From the NCBI RefSeq assembly GCF_002127325.2, contig NC_035444.2:78861392-78925391 (forward strand): a DNA stretch of 64,000 nucleotides, in the 5' to 3' direction. This document shows, one piece after another, positions 35,651 through 47,867 of this stretch (its first letter is position 1; every line of letters starts with the position of its first letter). The notes under the pieces are model-generated. The model was not told the DNA's origin and searched no databases. It was given only the letters and a program-made list of their open reading frames with translations. Source of the stretch: Helianthus annuus. Taxonomy: Eukaryota; Streptophyta; Magnoliopsida; Asterales; Asteraceae. Position numbers and translations under genes: made by a program.

Positions 35651-36528
35651 CACAACAGGTTATTAATTTTAGCAACATATAGTATTTCTGTTTTGTTGGT
35701 GATTTATGTTAATGAAACTAGTACTTTGTTTTATTTTGTTTGTTTTAATACTTTAGATGGTACTTTGTTATGATGTCGTTTATAGTTTTGGTTAAATGTG
35801 GTTGGAAGTGGTCTATTGTGACACTAATACTTTTGGTTGACAACAGCTGGTATAATAGTTGATATAGTAATCAGTTGGTATTTTAGCTGATATAGGGGAG
35901 TTCCTATTGGTTGTTGTTGTTTATGCACATGTGCATTAAAATGGTTAAACTAACAAGATGGTTGGTATTGAATGTTAGTAATGACTAAATGCGTGTTATT
36001 AATATATAATGTGTTATAGATGTACACGATTGTTAAAATATGTTATAGTATGTTGGTTAATAAATTAAATGATGGGTATGCACATGCGCATAAAGTTATA
36101 TAACGTACAGTGTAGTATGTAATGTAATACAAATGGGTATATTTATATATAAGGTACAACAAATGGTTTTATATTAATATTAGTAACAGGTATAATAATA
36201 AACAATGGTATATCAATAAACAAGTGGATTCAACTGTTAGATACAACTGGTAGACACGTATGCACATGTGCATATTGTATGTTACGCATTAATATTAATA
36301 TTGTAAGTTAAATGGGTAGTAATAAAATTCCATTATGTTAAGTGGGTAATAATAAAATCACAAATAATTACATGTAATACATAATTGATAACAAATTAGG
36401 ATGATGGCAATGATGAATATATTAAAAAAACGAATAAATAGTCCACTGAGAAGCATAATCAAAACAAACATTGATAGTCATAAGTAGTTAAGTTCGATAA
36501 TCATAAGTTGTAATAGATAATAGATCAA
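35651..36528. other. spacer between convergent Ulp1-like and FAR1-like remnants
   Basis: The spacer is AT-rich with no gene. It contains perfect palindromes ATGCACATGTGCAT at 35923 and 36260 and a variant at 36078. Confidence 0.6.
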
Positions 36529-37140
36529 TCAAGAATCACGAGTTGGGTTGGTTGATTTACGACGTCTGGTTGAACGCCTAAGAGTTTGCTCGGGTTCTTG
36601 CACATATGTAGGGACTTCAGGGGTATTATCAGGGTTATCATCAGAAGAAGAAGAATTCTCATCAGAGTACACATCGGTGTCATCAAGATCAACATCATCA
36701 GAACCGGATTCAGACGGAGCATGTAGTACAACAGCAATAGCAACAGCACGTTTAGCTGCTCGTGCAGCAAGTTTGGCAGCCTTGATTTTTTCGCAGTTGC
36801 ATGAATCATGGTCGAAAACATATTGGTTACATTTGTTGCATAAACGTCCAGCCTTCTTTCGCTTATCGGATTTCTTTCGCTTATCTTTAATTTTCTGACT
36901 ACCGGGACCAATCTGGTGTTTTTTGGCACCACACCCTTTGTTTATAATACCTTGGGGAGGATGAACACTTGTGCTTAAAACCGCAGGTATGTTTAATATA
37001 TCACTGATGTTTATAGTTTTTTTGTTTTATAGTAGGAATGAACTCAACATCAACTTCAGGTATCCAATATGGGGTGCCATTGGGCGTAGAATGAAGAGCA
37101 GCTGTGATTGTTCCCGTGTGATTAAAATACGAAATAATGT
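36529..37140 (-). pseudogene. C-terminus of a FAR1/FHY3-like Mutator transposase
   Basis: On the minus strand an open stretch runs from about 37140 to the TGA at 36531-36529. It includes HPPQGIINKGCGAKK, a Lys-rich segment with KIKDKRKKSDKRKK, and a zinc-binding motif CNKCNQYVFDHDSC (about 36838-36797). An Ala-rich helix, an acidic stretch, and a basic end with RRSTRRRKS follow. This layout matches the tail of FAR1-related MULE transposases. One frame change at an A run near 37022 separates the upstream part (PYWIPEVDVEF). No start codon is present, so this is a partial or decayed copy. Overlapping frames on the plus strand at the same place are shadows. Confidence 0.6.
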
Positions 37141-37860
37141 TTAGCTAAATTATGGGATGCACGTATGTATGACAAGTATATATAATATACTTACAAAACA
37201 ACAATTTAATTGTATGATGTTTATTATTTTTTTAACATATATATGGTTATGTACAGTTGGATGAAAGTTTATATATGATGATTACTTTGTGATGCTTACT
37301 GATTGTCAATATATGTATTTATAATGTATTTGTAAACAAAGTGCACATCTGCATTACAAGTTAACATATAATTATATAATGTTTTGGTGAACATGATGCA
37401 CATGTGCATATATGTTAATTCAGAATCATGTACAAACATAATGTAAATATCATAATGTACATTTGCATATATTGTTTTTGCAATATTATTTATAACATAT
37501 TATAACTATGAACATGGTGCAAATGTGCGAATATAATATAATGCAAATGTACATAACATATAATGGATTACAATTTTTTTAAACAACAAAAACTGACATG
37601 TAATACCTTTGGTATCGAACCGTATAAATTGCAAATGTTGATGTTATACTACGTCCACCATGGGTGCACTTGCCCATATGTGTGTTTATGTTAGTAAATA
37701 TCGTGTTTTATAAATTTAAAACTTGAAAAAAAAGTGTAAAAGGGCTTAAAATATATATAAAAATCTATAACACATGACACACATCATGATCTTTGGAGAT
37801 AGATGAATAAGATTAAAAGTTATAAAAACAATGTTAAATTCTTTTTGTCTTATTATGTTT
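37141..37860. other. AT-rich sequence with palindromic repeats
   Basis: There is no gene. A perfect palindrome lies at 37396 and variants at 37340, 37457, 37514 and 37542. The outer border of the Mutator-like remnant may fall near 37690, where the motif stops occurring. Confidence 0.5.
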
Positions 37861-40147
37861 TTAATATTTTAATGTCAAAAGGGTAGTTTAGTAATTTTGC
37901 TTGTTTTGCCTTATTGTATATATTGTGTTTTATTACTTTTTTTATCTTAAAATTAATTGTTTTTTATTAAAATCAGATTTTTTTAATTAGAAAACATTTT
38001 AAAATCTGATTTTTTTTTTACAAAAAACAACTTTTTCAGGATTTAAAAAAAAAACGTTTTTACGAGCCAGTTTTTTTACGAGCCGTTCTTTACGCGCTGT
38101 TTTTTATGCGCCGTTTTTTACGCCCCGTATTTACGCGCCGTTTTTACGCCAGGTTTTATGCGCCGTTTTTATGCCTAGTTTTACGCGCCGTTTTATCACC
38201 CAGTTTTTTACGAGCCGTTTTTACGCCATGTTCTTACACGCCTTTTTTACGCCCCGTTTTTTACGGTTTTAAACTTTTTTTTGCGAAAACTTTCTAATGT
38301 AGAAATAAGCGTTTTTTTTTTGCCCGGACGATGACCCAACCCGCCATAGGCCGTTTGCAGCAAGATGGAGCTCGTTCTCACGTTCGTTTCGCTTGTTCAC
38401 ACCCCCAAAACGGACCCCCGTAGCCAAGTTAGAGCCATTTTAGTGAAGCCTCTTTTTTTACGCGTTCTTGTGCCTCTAAATACAAGATGGCCCGCTCATC
38501 CACACTTGGGCCCGCATCACTTTCTTTACGGTTTTAAACTTTTTTTATACAAAAAAACGTTTTTATAGATTTTTTTTACAAAAACTTTTTAACAAAGAAC
38601 AAAAATTTATACAAAAACTTTTTTACGGTTTTAAACTTTTTTACAAATCTTTTTTACACACATGTTTTTAAACTTTTTTACGGTTTTTTACGAAAACTTT
38701 TTTTACGGTTTTAAACTTTTTTTTACTTAAACTTTTTTACCAAATTTTTTTTACAAAAAATAAGTATAAACTTTTTTTTACAAAAGACAAAAATTTATGC
38801 GAAAATTTTTTACGGTTTAGCCTGGTTTTTACAAAAAACCTTTTTTGTCTCACACGTTTTTAAACTTTTTTACGTTTTTTACAAAAACTTTTTTTACGGT
38901 TTTAAGTTTTTTTTACAAAAACTTTTTTACAAAATAACCAAAGTTTATACAAAAACTTTTTTACGGTTTTAACCTTTTTTTACAAAAACTTTTTTACCCC
39001 AAAACGAACTCACCCAAAAATCACAACTCAGTAGGTGTCTCAGATAGATTGAACTTATCATCATCGACTGCGCAAAAAATATAAAAAAAAAACAACAAAA
39101 CATAAAATCATGTGTGGGATCTTGAAAAAATGGGGTTTGGCTCAAAGTTTCCAATAATCATGGTTGCAAAAATGGGGTTGCAGGTCAAAAACCTACCCTC
39201 CACCGTCCTTGCCGCGCCATCATCATCAAATTGTTGAAAAAAAAATCGCCCTGTCTCACTGCCAACTCAAAATCCCCATATCTTTAATTTAAACACAAAA
39301 TATCAAATATACAAAAACAAGGGGAATCAAAATATTAAATAGAATTTATAACATCAACAACTTACACAATCAAGATTAAAACCCACTACCTCACCATCGC
39401 CATCAATCTATAACATCACTTGCAGAATCAATCCAAGATCCAGATAAAACAAATCAATCCAAGATCCAAAATAAAACAAAATCAAAGATGGTTCACGATT
39501 AAAAAAGCTAACCAGAATCAAGAACATAAACACCACCCGCACCACTGACATCGACGACACCACCGCCAACCACCGGCACCACTGGCACCACCAGCAATCG
39601 ACGGTACCACCGGCACCCCCGCTCACCATCGTTCACCCACCCCCTTCACCCACCCCTCACCACCGCTCGCCGCCACCACCGCTCACACAGCCACCACCGG
39701 TTGAAAAATCTGATTATGGTGATGGATCGGAGAAACTCACCGGTTGAAAAGTTGTGGGTAGCCGGAGACATCAGTTTCTCAATGATCTAGGGAGTTGCGA
39801 GTCTTTGACGGTGGTGTTTGTGGGTCGCCGGAGAAAACGGGGGTTGCAGGTGCGGGTGTGGGGTTTCACGGTCGCCGGGGTGGGTGTAGTGCCGGTAACA
39901 GAGATTGTTCATAAGCTGAAGATGATGAAGATGATGATTTTCTTCATCGGGTAAAGAGAGAGATGAGAGGTTGAGTGTTTCAAAAATGTGTGAAAAGATA
40001 GAAATTGGAATGACTTTAAAAAAGAGACACACATGGAGATGGATTTAAAATTTAAAGTAAATTACATAAATACCCTTTTGGTTTTAAAATGTTAGTGTAT
40101 AAGTGACATAATCTGATTGGTGGAGAGTGGTTCTCGCGGTTCTCGAC

Positions 40148-40149
<2 letters not shown>
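37861..40149. repeat. non-coding TIR-like repeat unit
   Basis: The segment caaaagggtagtttagtaattt (about 37876-37897) resembles the reverse complement of aaattacataaatacccttttgg (about 40060-40082), suggesting long, poorly conserved inverted ends. The 3' border carries ggttctcgcggttctcgaccc. The interior has a TTTTTACG array (38030-39000) and a CACC-rich segment (about 39520-39690). Small frames in it lack domains. Confidence 0.4.
38030..39000. repeat. degenerate TTTTTACG / TTACGGTTTTAAACTTTTTTACAA array
   Basis: From 38030 to 38270 the unit is TTTTTACGCGCCG and variants. From about 38520 to 39000 the unit is ACGGTTTTAAACTTTTTTACAA repeated roughly every 30-60 bp. The two halves are separated by a GC-richer insert (about 38320-38510) of unknown origin. 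No coding function is seen. Confidence 0.75.

Positions 40150-40229
<80 letters not shown>
40150..40229. repeat. TA then GA microsatellite
   Basis: An uninterrupted TA run occupies about 40150-40208 and passes into a GA run to 40229. Confidence 0.95.
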
Positions 40230-40600
40230 TTAGGTTAATATACAAGAGCCCTTATCCTACATTACGTACGCGATCATCTTAGCCGTCAGATCTTCATCCC
40301 ATATTGAAATCGCATGTTGGTTTTTTGTAACAATTTCGCATGTTGGTTTTTTAACATGCGATTTCATCAAAATTACCACAAGCGAAATTGTTACAAAAAA
40401 AAAAAAAAACAACATGCAATTTCATCAAAATTATCACATGTGAAATTGTTACAAAAAAACAACATGCGATTTCATCAAAATTATCACATGCGATTTCATC
40501 CATGCTATTTTATAACATGCGATTTCACATCGCGTACGTAGCGTACGTTAAGCCATTTTGTACAATACATTTTTTCTCTCTCTCTCTCTATATATATATG
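40206..40600. mobile_element. MITE with ~55-bp imperfect terminal inverted repeats inside a TA microsatellite
   Basis: The left end (gagagag...ttaatatacaagagccc...acgtacgcgat) is an imperfect inverted copy of the right end (atcgcgtacgtagcgtacgttaagcc...tgtacaatac...ctctctc). The interior repeats AACATGCGATTTCATC about four times. TA-rich sequence lies on both outer sides, consistent with insertion into a TA repeat. It has no coding capacity. Confidence 0.65.
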
Positions 40601-40960
40601 GATATATAACAATTACTATTTATAGATAGATATAAAATAATAGTTATAATTAGTATAAATAAATTAATAAATAATACATGAGCCGAGTTAGAGCTGGAAA
40701 ACCACCTAAGAGCCACGCTCGAGCTTTAGAAAGAAATCTCAAATCAAGCCGAGCTCGAGCTTTTATAAGTTAAACAAGCTCCATCTCGAGCATACTCGAG
40801 CTTGGGCTCAAGTCGTAATTTGCATCCTATAGGTCTTGATGATCTTTTAGGTTTATCCAACCAAATGCATAACCCGACCCAATATGGTGCCGTGTATTTA
40901 TCCCTCTCCTTCGGATCCTATATTACCTAACTTTTTAAATTAGTCTCTTAACCTCATAAA
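40601..40960. other. AT-rich spacer with a GAGCTCGAGC-type repeat fragment
   Basis: About 40680-40815 contains several gagctcgagc / ctcgagcttg variants, a motif common in plant dispersed repeats. No gene is supported. Confidence 0.5.
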
Positions 40961-41087
40961 ATTCACTTAGAGGGTGTATGTTTTTTCAGAAAAATCTCTT
41001 CTGACCTCTTATGGCTACGCCGCACAGACCACGAGTAGACGTTTAGCTCTGCAGACCGTTTGTTTTTTAGAAGATATTCATTAAAAA

Positions 41088-41387
41088 ATGTCTTCAAACC
41101 TCTGCGCGTCCTCTTCCCTACGCAGACATGGTCCAATGTCTTCCAACCCTCTCTCCACCCCTCTCCTCCTAATCTCAAAACACAGACACATCTTTTCCAT
41201 TCTATTTTTCCCTAACCCTAGTTCCTTCTCCATGCTCCTCCTCCTACGTCGCCAGTCACCACCTCCTCCTCCTCCACAGCCACCGGCAACACCTCCCCCA
41301 CCTCTACAGCCAACGCCCAGACTTCCCCAACTCCACAGCCACTGCCAACATCTTCCCTACCTCCACAACCACTGCCAACACCTCCCC
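41088..41387 (+). pseudogene. proline-rich reading-frame fragment cut by a solo LTR
   Basis: The frame from 41088 encodes a Ser/Leu-rich start and then a Pro/Thr/His-rich stretch (PPPPPPQPPATPPPP). It runs into the LTR at 41388 and its style resumes after 41806 (cacctccacagccaccgcc). No domain is recognisable. It may be a captured fragment of a host proline-rich or extensin-like gene, or simply low-complexity DNA. Confidence 0.3.
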
Positions 41388-41805
41388 TGTGAAAGCGATT
41401 TAGGATCGAATACGAACTCCCGACGATTGCGAAGAACACGTACGACATGCGGAATCCGTGTACGTGTGTGGATCGAACACAAGAACGTAATTAACAATGT
41501 TTCTATTCAATGATCTGACAATGTTTACACCTTGAATCACCTTGATCACAACTTTCTCTCTCTAGACCTTCAAAGCTCCAAGATGTAAAAGTGACAAATG
41601 TTGTAAATGAAACATAACAAGACCTATGTATAGGGAACATTTAAATGAAGGACTCCTTGGACTCAAGCCTCCATCCGTCCGGATGGGCAATCCTCCATCC
41701 GTCCGAATGGACTTCCCCTTTATCTAATATTATAAAAACCTTATCTTGTTCCATTTCTTGCTATGATGCTCGATTGACGAAAGTGATAGACATTATGCAC
41801 TCACA
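41388..41805 (-). mobile_element. Solo LTR J with perfect TCCCC target duplication
   Basis: The 418-bp insert begins TGTGAAAGCG and ends ACTCACA, flanked by TCCCC at 41383-41387 and 41806-41810. The minus strand reads more naturally as an LTR, with a cctatacatagg element followed by a leader-like region. No internal region remains. Confidence 0.85.
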
Positions 41806-41909
41806 TCCCCCACCTCCACAGCCACCGCCGCCGAGGTTTTCCATCAGTCTTCGTCCTCCTCTACGAAGGTTTTCTATCAGTAAATCGCCATGATTGATCA
41901 CCGATTCAG

Positions 41910-42020
<111 letters not shown>

Positions 42021-42439
42021 ATAAATGTGTGTGACGATGGTGAGAAAATGGTGAAACAGAGAAGCAGGTAGATTAAGCTGGGAAGCGGATTCTAGAAAAT
42101 GTTAGAAGACATGATCATCAATTTATCCTTCAATTAAATATAATTGTTGTTTAAATTCTAATTTTTGTTGTTTGAATTCTGATTTATGTTGTTTATGTTC
42201 TGAATTTTGTTGTTTAAATTCTGAATTTTGTTGTTCATCTTGTTTGATTATAATTGTTGTTTGATGTGTAGCTTGCGGAAGTTAAAAACAAACGGTCTTC
42301 TTCTTGTAGATTGCAGAGGTTTGGTCCACCTCTTCTTCTATACATGTCTGCTGATGTGGTCCGCAGACTGCAGACATTTTACCTCAGAAAAAACAAACAA
42401 CATCTTTGTGTCTTAACCTCATAATAGCCAAAGAAGTTT

Positions 42440-42691
42440 CCAGGTCAGAGGGTGGAAAAACAACTTGATGAATTCGTCAAGCCTGTTGATGTGTTGGAGT
42501 TGCCAAACTCAAAGGGGTCATTTGTGTCGACTGGAATTGATAAATCCAAAATTCATGGGTGTAACCACATCGTTCGGTCTCCCTGCCAACAACAAAAAGG
42601 TCCAAGCATGACGAGGATGAAGGATGGGTCTGCTCCGGGCATTGTTCCCTCCCGTCCGAAATTTACTTTCTCTCCAACCTATCCAGCGTGA
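42440..42691 (+). pseudogene. short unrecognised reading frame, possible gene fragment
   Basis: The frame (start 42452, 79 residues) follows a pyrimidine-AG (gtttccag) resembling a splice acceptor at about 42436-42443. The product includes LDEFVKPVDVLELPNSKG and has non-repetitive, protein-like composition, but I do not recognise it. It could be a last exon of a captured or truncated host gene. No start region or upstream exon is evident. Confidence 0.3.
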
Positions 42692-43453
42692 TCTCTTTTG
42701 GGGGTTTTACGTATTTTTTTTCTCCATGTTGACATATTTGGTTTAGTCTCTTTTGTTGTTTCTTGGTGCATTTTCTCATGTTTTGTATGTTATCTTGGTA
42801 GATATCTTGTGTATTCAGCTACTTGCTGATTTTTTGATGTTCAAAAGAGAAAAACGTAACTAATGATATTAGTTAAAATATTTGTGTTAGTCTATTTGTG
42901 ACTCAGACCCACATCAACTAATTATCTGAAAATCCACAAAATTCCAATATGCGATAACCACAATTATCATACACGAATTTATATTTAACAAGTTCCCATC
43001 GATCTTTGCTTTTGGTCATGATTAAGCTCCTGTTATAAGATTTGTCTTATTACCTTTGAACTTCAATTAGGAAATTTTTATTAGTATGCTTAGTTCTTAA
43101 TACAATTTTTCTATTGTTTTGTGATTTTAACAGTTCATATCCATCCATAATAAGCGAGCCAAGCCTTATAAGCCAAATTCGAGTGTGAAAAGGTACTTAT
43201 GTGCAGAGCTAGTTCTTTAGATACATATCCCCATATGAGCTTAGGCTATAACTTGAACTCGACTCGAGTCGTTTGCACCCTAATTCATACTCAATTAGCA
43301 ATTTAGCATGTGTATTCAATAAATATTATTCTAACTTTGGAAAGTCATACAACTTTTAGATACCTGGGATATCCTAATTTGAATCCATTTAACATCCTAA
43401 GAAAGATATAGTGTAAGAAAACAAAACGTCAAACAGGAATCCTACCAAGAAAT
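42692..43453. other. intergenic sequence, former distal upstream region of the NLR gene
   Basis: No gene is seen. A block at about 42897-43010 (gactcagacccacatcaa... ttaacaagttcccatc) is a diverged duplicate of 48144-48232, which lies just upstream of the NLR start. Confidence 0.55.
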
Positions 43454-43695
43454 TATTAGAATATAAGCTAGATAAATATATATATTAGATAGTATAAGTT
43501 TTATTATTAGGATATAATTATTATGTTATTATTGGTTATTATAAGTTTTGGCACTTACTCTTTTATTATGCCTTGTATATATATCTCATGTATTAACATT
43601 ATTGATTACCAATTTCGAATACAAGTATATCATTTTCTCTCAAAGATTCGAAACCCTAATTCATAGTTTACGTGATCTGCAACTTTCAATCAACA
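43454..43695 (+). repeat. 5' LTR of element G
   Basis: This 242-bp LTR is very AT-rich and contains a TATA-like tatatatatctcatg near 43573-43590. Confidence 0.93.
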
Positions 43696-43698
43696 AAG

Positions 43699-43711
43699 TG
43701 GTATCAGAGCC
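43699..43711 (+). promoter_or_regulatory. primer-binding site of element G
   Basis: TGGTATCAGAGCC lies three bases after the LTR; initiator tRNA-Met type. Confidence 0.92.
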
Positions 43712-43798
43712 ACAAAGATTCAAACATAAGATTTCTTCTTTTTCGATTTGTTCTTATTTATTCTTTGTCTGTCTTCATCCCATTAAACCACCGTCATC

Positions 43799-46700
43799 AT
43801 GACAACATCCAATGGAGGAATTCAATCTCAAATTCCAAAGTTGCTAGGGCAAAATTACTATCATTGGCATATCCAAATGAAAGTTTTACTAGAATCACAA
43901 GATCTCTGGTCAATCATCGAAGTTGGATATAGTGAAATCCCTGCCAATGCTTCAGAAAACGATCAGAACACATATAGAGAGAAAGTCAGGAAGGATAAGA
44001 AGGCGTTACATGTAATTTTTCAGGCAGTAAACGAAACTGTGTTCGAACGTGTGGCAACAAGTAAAACATCCAAAGAAGCGTGGAACATTCTTCATAAGGC
44101 ATATAGAGGAGAACGCAGGGTTAAAACGGTAAGGCTTCAAACTTTACGATGTGAATTTGATGCATTACGGATGAAAGATAGTGAGTCAATAGAAGAATAT
44201 ATCAATCGGACCACAATTATAGTAAATCAATTAAGACTAAATGAAGAGGAAGTCCCAGAACAACGAATAATAGAGAAAATACTTAGAAGTCTTACTCGAA
44301 AATATGAATCAGTTGTGGTCGCAATCGAAGAATCTAAAGATCTGAATACCATCACAACAGAAGAATTATTAGGAATTCTGCAGTCTCATGAATTAAGATT
44401 AAAGCAATATGATGATTCACCAATGGAACAAGCGTTTCAAGTTCAAAGTCAAGGACTGGAACGTTCAAGATCACTTAGATCTGAGAATACAGGAAGAGGA
44501 AGGGGTAGAGGAAGAGGCAGATACAATGGACATATTAGATGTTTTAACTGTCAACGGTTAGGACATATAGCGAAATTCTGTCAAAGGAGAGACGATACGG
44601 AAAAGATCAACAATGCACTTATGCATGAAAAGGAGGAGGATGAGGAAACTATGTTTATGATCTTTAACATAGAAGAAACAACGAAGGACGGTTGCTGGTA
44701 TTTAGATAGTGGATGTAGCAACCATATGACTGGCGACAAAAGTTTATTCGTCACACTAGACGAGTCGGAGAGAAGAGAAGTTAGGACTAGGGACAACAAA
44801 AAATTAGAAGTGTTGGGTTATGGAGATGTTTCGATCAGATTCAAGGGAGTAGAAAAAAGGGTACCGAATGTATTTTTTGTTGAAGGTTTGAAACATAATC
44901 TTCTAAGCGTTGGCCAGTTAGTGCAAAAAGGATATGAAGTTAAATTTCATAACCTTCAATGCACTATAAAGGATCAAAAGGGCATGAGTATAGGGAAAGT
45001 TCAAATGACCGGAAACAAAATGTTTCCGTTAAATTTAGAATATGATGAAACACCAAGGGCCTATAGCATGATGATACAAGATACCTCTGTATTATGGCAC
45101 CGGAGATATGGTCATGTTAACTTCGAAACCTTACATATGATGAGTAAATGCAATACTGTAAAGGGTTTACCAAAGATATCGAACTTCTCAAGTAATATAT
45201 GCGAAGGATGTCTATTTGGAAAACACACAAGGAAGTCATTTCCCAAGACAGCAAGATGGCATGCCACAAAACCTCTACAGCTGGTACATTCAGACATATG
45301 TGGGCCCATGAGAACACATTCGATAGGCGGCTGTAGATATTTTATCACATTTATAGATTATTACACGAGGAGGACTTGGGTATATTTCTTGAAACTAAAG
45401 TCTGAGGCTCTTACACAGTTCAAGATTTTTTAAAAGATTAGTTGAAAATCAAATAGAGTACAAAATAAACTCGCTTCGAACCGATAGAGGTGGAGAATTT
45501 TGTAGCTATGATTTTCAGAACTTTCTCAAAGAAAGCGGAATCCATCATCAACTAACAACAAGTTATACACCCCAGCAAAATGGGGTTGCTGAGCGTAAAA
45601 ATAGAACGCTGATGGAGCTTAGCCGAAGCATGATAAAAATGAAACAACTGCCTCACTCGTTTTGGACTGAAGCTGTAGCTTGTGCAACATATATATTAAA
45701 TCGAACCACAACGAAAAGTGTTCAAGATATAACTCCTCAGGAAGCATGGAGCGGAACGAAACCCAGTGTGGATCATCTCAGAATCTTTGGGAGTATAGCA
45801 TATGCTCATATACCGAAGCAACAGCGAGGGAAGTTGGATGACAAAGTAGAAAGAACCATTTTTGTCGGGTATAGCGAAAATAGTAAAGCTTATAGACTTT
45901 ACAATCCAATCACAAATAAGACTATCATTAGTAGAGATGTTACATTTGATGAAAGTCAAGATTGGGGGTCTGTAACTACAAATGTGGATTCTAACATCAT
46001 TCAAGTGAATCAAGAACATGATTTGGATCCTGAAATGGAACATATAACTCAAGAATCAACTGCTGCAAACATGCCACAAGATATCGCTCCTCAAGGTCAA
46101 AGTCAACCGGAGATACATCCACATAATGAAATAAACAATGAACAGGATGATGCCATGGAAGATGACACGTCTTCTACTACATCAGAAAATGAAGAATTAA
46201 GGACACGTGATATCAGAGACATACATCAGCATTCATCACAATTGACTGATGCCCAAGTGAAGCAACTATACGAACAGAATCAAACAATGTCAACTAATGT
46301 CGCCGACTTTGCTCTCTACACAGACACTGATCCGACCACTTATGCAGAAGCCGTAAAAGATATCAAATGGCAGGAGGCAATGGATAAAGAAATAGAATCT
46401 ATACATAAAAATGGTACTTGGGAACTGGTGGAACCAAAAGACAATCAAAAGGCAATTGGAGTCAAATGGATATTTAAAACAAAATACAATGAACACGGAA
46501 GAGTTGACAAGTATAAGGCTCGTTTGGTAGTGAAAGGCTATAACCAGAAATATGGAGTGGACTATCAAGAAGTTTTCGCCCCAGTAATCAGATTTGACAC
46601 TATAAGACTTGTTCTTGCCTTGGCTGCTCGTCACGGTTGGTATCTACATCAGATGGACGTTAAAACAGCATTTCTTAATGGAAAATTAAATGAGCAAGTT

Positions 46701-47855
46701 TACAAAGAACAACCAGAGGGATATGTCAAGAAAGGAGAAGAACGAAAGGTTTGTCTTCTTAAAAAGGCTTTATACGGACTCAAACAGGCTCCTAGGGCTT
46801 GGTACAGCAGGATTGATGAGTATTTCAGATCCAATGGTTTTAAAAGGAGTATATACGAGCATACGTTGTTTATAAAAATATCAAATAACTCGAGAATGGT
46901 GATATGCTTATATGTTGACGACTTAATCATTGCAAGTGACTCACTAGGCATGATAGATCAGTTTAAGAACTCTATGAAAAGGGAATTTGAAATGACCGAT
47001 CTCGGGAATTTACATTACTTCTAGGGTATGGAGGTGCAACAAAAAAATGGAAATATTTTCATATCACAACAGAGATATGCAAATAACTTATTAGATAAGT
47101 TCAATATGAAACAATGCAATGCAATTTCTACCCCTATGGAATATGGTCAGCGATTATCCAAAGAAGATCCAGAAGAAGAAATAAATGAAAATATATATCG
47201 AAGTTTGGTCGGAAGTTTAATGTACTTAACCAATACACGACCAGATATTATGTTTGCTGTCAGTAAAGTTAGTCAGTTTATGGAGAGGCCCAAAAGAAGT
47301 CACTGGGAAGCGGCAAAACGAATACTACGATACATAAAAGGAACAGTAAATGAAGGTATCACATACTCAAAAGGAAGCAAAGGAAAATTAGTCGGCTTTA
47401 GCGATAGTGACTACACAGGAAATGTGGATGACAGTAAGAGCACTTCAGGATATATTTTCAATCTAGGATCTGGGGCTATAGCATGGCAATCAAAGAAACA
47501 AAAGGTTGTGGCACTCTCTTCTACAGAAGCTGAATACATCGCTTTATCTATGGCCGGTTGTCAAGCTCTTTGGATGAAGGGGATACTAAGTGATCTATGT
47601 TTTAATATGGATTGTCCACCTACTGTTTATTGTGATAATAAATCTACCATATGTTTGGCTAAAGATCCTGTTTATCATGGTAAGAGCAAGCATATAAGAG
47701 TCAAGTATCACTTCATTAGAGATCTTATAAAGAATGATGAGATAGAAGTCTGTTTTTGCTCAACAAAAGATCAAGTGGCCGACATTCTCACCAAAGCCTT
47801 GCAACCCAAAGATTTCTACCACTTCAAAGAACTCCTTCATGTTGCAGTTATCTAG
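43799..47855 (+). pseudogene. copia gag-pol polyprotein of element G, one frameshift and one nonsense codon
   Basis: The start MTTSNGG at 43799 follows the leader. Domains in order are a UBN2-type gag (residues ~1-230), an Arg/Gly-rich tract, the CCHC knuckle CFNCQRLGHIAKFC and a protease with WYLDSGCSNHMTG. Integrase has HRRYGH...CEGC zinc residues and catalytic Asp in HSDICGP, Asp in RTDRGGEF and Glu in PQQNGVAERKN. RT has YVDD near 46910, and RNase H has DSDYTG and SSTEAEY. The frame shifts at a T6 run (about 45427-45432), where five T would keep it open. A TAG stands at 47022-47024 in LHYF*GMEVQ. Everything else is full length. The A-to-T change in the stop is a transversion, so simple deamination does not explain it. 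Confidence 0.93.
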
Positions 47856-47867
47856 CTTACGGGAGGG

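Noticed and set aside
36548..36898. 116-residue plus-strand ORF rich in Ser and Glu
   Set aside because: It is the shadow of the FAR1-like tail on the minus strand, which has a zinc motif and a family match.
36525..36932. 135-residue minus-strand ORF rich in Leu and Met
   Set aside because: It is the wrong frame; the adjacent frame on the same strand encodes CNKCNQYVFDHDSC and fits the family.
39408..40032. Small ORFs rich in Gly, Val or His
   Set aside because: They come from CACC and GGTGG low-complexity sequence within a repeat.
40314..40609. Overlapping ORFs with repeated HAISSKLSH-type residues
   Set aside because: They are translations of the GATTTCATC repeats of a MITE.
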